Assembly (NCBI RefSeq): GCF_003725535.1
Contig: NZ_RJSF01000040.1
Span: forward strand, 935,070-999,069
Origin: Nocardioides pocheonensis
GTDB lineage: Bacteria > Actinomycetota > Actinomycetes > Propionibacteriales > Nocardioidaceae
DNA length: 64,000 nt
Reading direction: 5' to 3'
The translations under genes were made by a program, and so were the position numbers. Shown piece after piece: positions 62,327 through 64,000 of the stretch (position 1 is its first letter; each line of letters opens with the position of its first letter). The notes below the pieces were generated by a model. The model worked only from the letters and a program-made list of their open reading frames with translations. It ran no database searches and was not told the DNA's origin.

Positions 62327-63900
62327 TGCCGCGCTCGGCGCACAACAAGCTCGGCCTGGCCGCGGCCGACGTCCGTCATGCCCGCAGCCTGGCCCGCAAG
62401 GTCGGGCGACCGATCGTGAAGCTCGCCCGGCAGCACACCACCGTCTCCGTCGAGCGCGCCACGCTGCGGCTGGCCGGACTCGCCGGCGCCGACTCCGAGG
62501 GCACGCCGTGGGTCAACCGGCTGCTCGACGTCGTGCGCGCGGACGTGGGGCTCGAGCACGGCGTCGCGCTGCCGGTGTGGGATGCCCTGGTCAGGGGAGA
62601 GGGCGAGGACCTGCTCACGCTCGCCCAGAAGGCGGCGGCAGGCTCGGTCGTCTTCCGGCTGCCCGAGGGACGCGACGCGGTCCGGGCCCGGGCCGCGGCC
62701 CGCAAGCAGGTCGGGGCCGGCGTACGCCGGATCGACGCGCGCCGCAAGGAACGCGAGCGCCTCGTCGCGCGGATCGGCGACGCGCCCAGCAAGCCGTGGA
62801 TCTACCTGATCGTGGCCACGGGCGACATCCACGAGGACATCCCGCAGGCCCAGGCCGCCGCCCGTGAGGGCGCGGACGTGATCGCGGTGATCCGGTCGAC
62901 GGGTCAGTCCCTGCTCGACTACGTGCCCGAGGGCGCCACCCGCGAGGGCTTCGCCGGCACGTACGCGACGCAGGAGAACTTCCGGCTGATGCGCGCTGCG
63001 CTGGACGAGACCAGCCGCGAGCTCGGTCGCTACGTCCGGCTCACCAACTACGCGTCCGGACTGTGCATGCCGGAGATCGCGACGCTCGCGGGCCTCGAGC
63101 GGCTCGACATGATGCTGAACGACTCGATGTACGGGATCCTCTTCCGCGACATCAACCCGGTGCGCACGTTCGTCGACCAGCGCTTCAGCCGCCAGATCCA
63201 CGCCCGCGCCGGCATCATCATCAACACCGGTGAGGACAACTACCTCACCACCGACGACGCCGTGGAGGCCGCGCACACGGTCACCACGAGCCAGCTGCTC
63301 AACGAGTACTTCGCCAAGGAGGCGGGGCTCGAGGACTGGCAGCTCGGCCTCGGCCACGCCTTCGAGATCGACCCCGAGATCCCGGACTCGTTCCGGCTCG
63401 AGCTGGCCCACGCCATGCTGGCCCGCGAGCTCTTCCCCGACGCGCCGCTCAAGTGGATGCCCCCGACCCGGCACATGACCGGTGACGTCTTCCGTGGCTA
63501 CCTGCTCGACGGTTTCTTCAACCTGGTCGGGGCGCTCACCGGCCAGGGGATCCTGCTGGTCGGCATGATGACGGAGGCCGTGGTCACCCCGTGGCTCTCC
63601 GACCGCGACCTGGCCCTGCAGAACGTCCGCTACGTGATGAACGCCGCCGGCAACCTGCACGAGGACTTCCGGCCCGCGCCCGGTGGGTTCATCCACCAGC
63701 GGGCCGAGCAGGTGCTGCGCGAGACCATCGACCTGCTCGAGCAGATCCTCGACCACGAGCGCGGCCTCCTCGACGCGATCGCCGACGGCACCTTCGGCCT
63801 GATGAAGCGCCCGGCCGACGCCGGCCGCGGCCTGGACGGGGTGGCCCGCAAGGCCTCGGGCTACTACAACCCGGCCACCGAGATCCTCGAGGGGGAGTAG
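62326..63900 (+). CDS. kamD: Lysine 5,6-aminomutase alpha subunit
   Basis: The protein has 524 residues, a full-length KamD. It carries the TIM-barrel subunit of the adenosylcobalamin- and PLP-dependent enzyme that turns beta-lysine into 3,5-diaminohexanoate. Seen: VIAVIRSTGQSLLDYVPEGA, AGTYATQENFRLMRAALDET, LTNYASGLCMPEIATLAGLE, NDSMYGILFRDINPVRTFVD and NAAGNLHEDFRPAPGGFIHQ. PLP-lysine and B12-binding residues lie in the beta subunit KamE, expected next but beyond the window, after the repeats at 63901-64000. Translationally coupled to kdd. Confidence 0.93.
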   Translation: MPRSAHNKLGLAAADVRHARSLARKVGRPIVKLARQHTTVSVERATLRLAGLAGADSEGTPWVNRLLDVVRADVGLEHGVALPVWDALVRGEGEDLLTLAQKAAAGSVVFRLPEGRDAVRARAAARKQVGAGVRRIDARRKERERLVARIGDAPSKPWIYLIVATGDIHEDIPQAQAAAREGADVIAVIRSTGQSLLDYVPEGATREGFAGTYATQENFRLMRAALDETSRELGRYVRLTNYASGLCMPEIATLAGLERLDMMLNDSMYGILFRDINPVRTFVDQRFSRQIHARAGIIINTGEDNYLTTDDAVEAAHTVTTSQLLNEYFAKEAGLEDWQLGLGHAFEIDPEIPDSFRLELAHAMLARELFPDAPLKWMPPTRHMTGDVFRGYLLDGFFNLVGALTGQGILLVGMMTEAVVTPWLSDRDLALQNVRYVMNAAGNLHEDFRPAPGGFIHQRAEQVLRETIDLLEQILDHERGLLDAIADGTFGLMKRPADAGRGLDGVARKASGYYNPATEILEGE

Positions 63901-64000
63901 TGGTTTCGAGAGCGGCAACCGCCGGCGCGCCGGGTCCGTCTGGACTGACGAGCGATGCGAGCGCAGCCGACCACAAGGCCGGCGCGCCGGGTCCGTCTGG
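63901..64000. repeat. Direct repeats at the right edge, 57-bp period
   Basis: An exact 23-bp unit (GCCGGCGCGCC then GGGTCCGTCTGG) occurs at 63921-63943 and 63978-64000, 57 bp apart. The spacer between is ACTGACGAGCGATGCGAGCG and 14 more bases. The stretch starts with GGTTTCGAGAGC, similar to ends of the palindromic elements elsewhere. The array is cut by the window edge. No gene is seen. Confidence 0.55.

Noticed and set aside
63901..64000. CRISPR array at the right edge
   Set aside because: Only two units, a palindromic GC-rich repeat of 23 bp with a 34-bp spacer, no cas genes seen, and intergenic repeats of similar ends occur elsewhere. A tandem or dispersed repeat is more likely.

Overview
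The window is about 64 kb of very GC-rich DNA, densely packed with genes, from an actinobacterium. A Pup-proteasome system (mpa, dop, pup, prcB, prcA, pafA, pafB, pafC), a mycothiol gene (mshC), an F420-type flavin enzyme family member, GTG/TTG starts and many leaderless-type promoters all point to Actinomycetota. The gene order 23-60 kb closely follows the Mycobacterium tuberculosis Rv2135c-Rv2090 block, but with different insertions. The short intergenic palindromes beginning GGTTGAGGTGCG and the lysine aminomutase genes at the right end make a Nocardioides-like member of the Nocardioidaceae my best guess (inference, not proven by a marker gene). No phage, transposase, CRISPR array or rRNA was seen; there is one tRNA (Leu-GAG).

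Layout. 1-6.1 kb: end of a siroheme/uroporphyrinogen methyltransferase, a SpoU RNA methyltransferase, a membrane protein between two related palindromes, peptide deformylase, and two acyl-CoA dehydrogenases, the first behind a perfect operator palindrome lying on its promoter. 6.1-12.2 kb: galactokinase, GuaB1, a FAD/Rieske oxidoreductase, a small basic protein, an LLM-class oxidoreductase and a DUF6328 membrane protein. 12.2-14.6 kb: a stress-type regulatory cluster (SigB/SigF-family sigma factor, GAF-ANTAR protein, two small proteins). 14.6-23 kb: MFS drug exporter, GNAT, ICMT-like methyltransferase, tRNA-Leu, M20 peptidase, aldo/keto reductase, undecaprenyl-diphosphatase, CorA.

23-35 kb: histidine phosphatase, DUF3090, SCO1664-family protein and mshC in one operon; PAC2 protein; a candidate S-adenosylhomocysteine riboswitch in front of metH; HAD phosphatase; RecB-like nuclease; site-2 protease; trmI. 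35-38 kb: an inserted fatty-acid desaturase plus its probable electron-transfer reductase. 38-50 kb: the proteasome/pupylation locus, interrupted by a tandem pair of exported phospholipase-D-like proteins on the opposite strand. 50-57 kb: tatA, tatC, an exported sulfatase, a diacylglycerol-kinase-like lipid kinase, the helicase HelY and an Lrp/AsnC regulator. 57-64 kb: GNAT, a beta-hydroxyacid dehydrogenase, a 5'-3' exonuclease, then a divergent lysine-catabolic cluster (kamA; kdd-kamD), cut by the window edge before the expected kamE.

How it works together: Dop and PafA prepare and attach Pup, Mpa unfolds tagged proteins into PrcBA, and PafBC (in mycobacteria a DNA-damage activator) sits in the same transcription unit. 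KamA, KamDE and Kdd would convert L-lysine by way of beta-lysine and 3,5-diaminohexanoate to 5-amino-3-oxohexanoate. MetH consumes homocysteine, and the candidate riboswitch would sense the upstream metabolite SAH. About one third of the genes have a TANNNT box 6-8 nt before the start codon, so leaderless expression looks like a dominant mode here.
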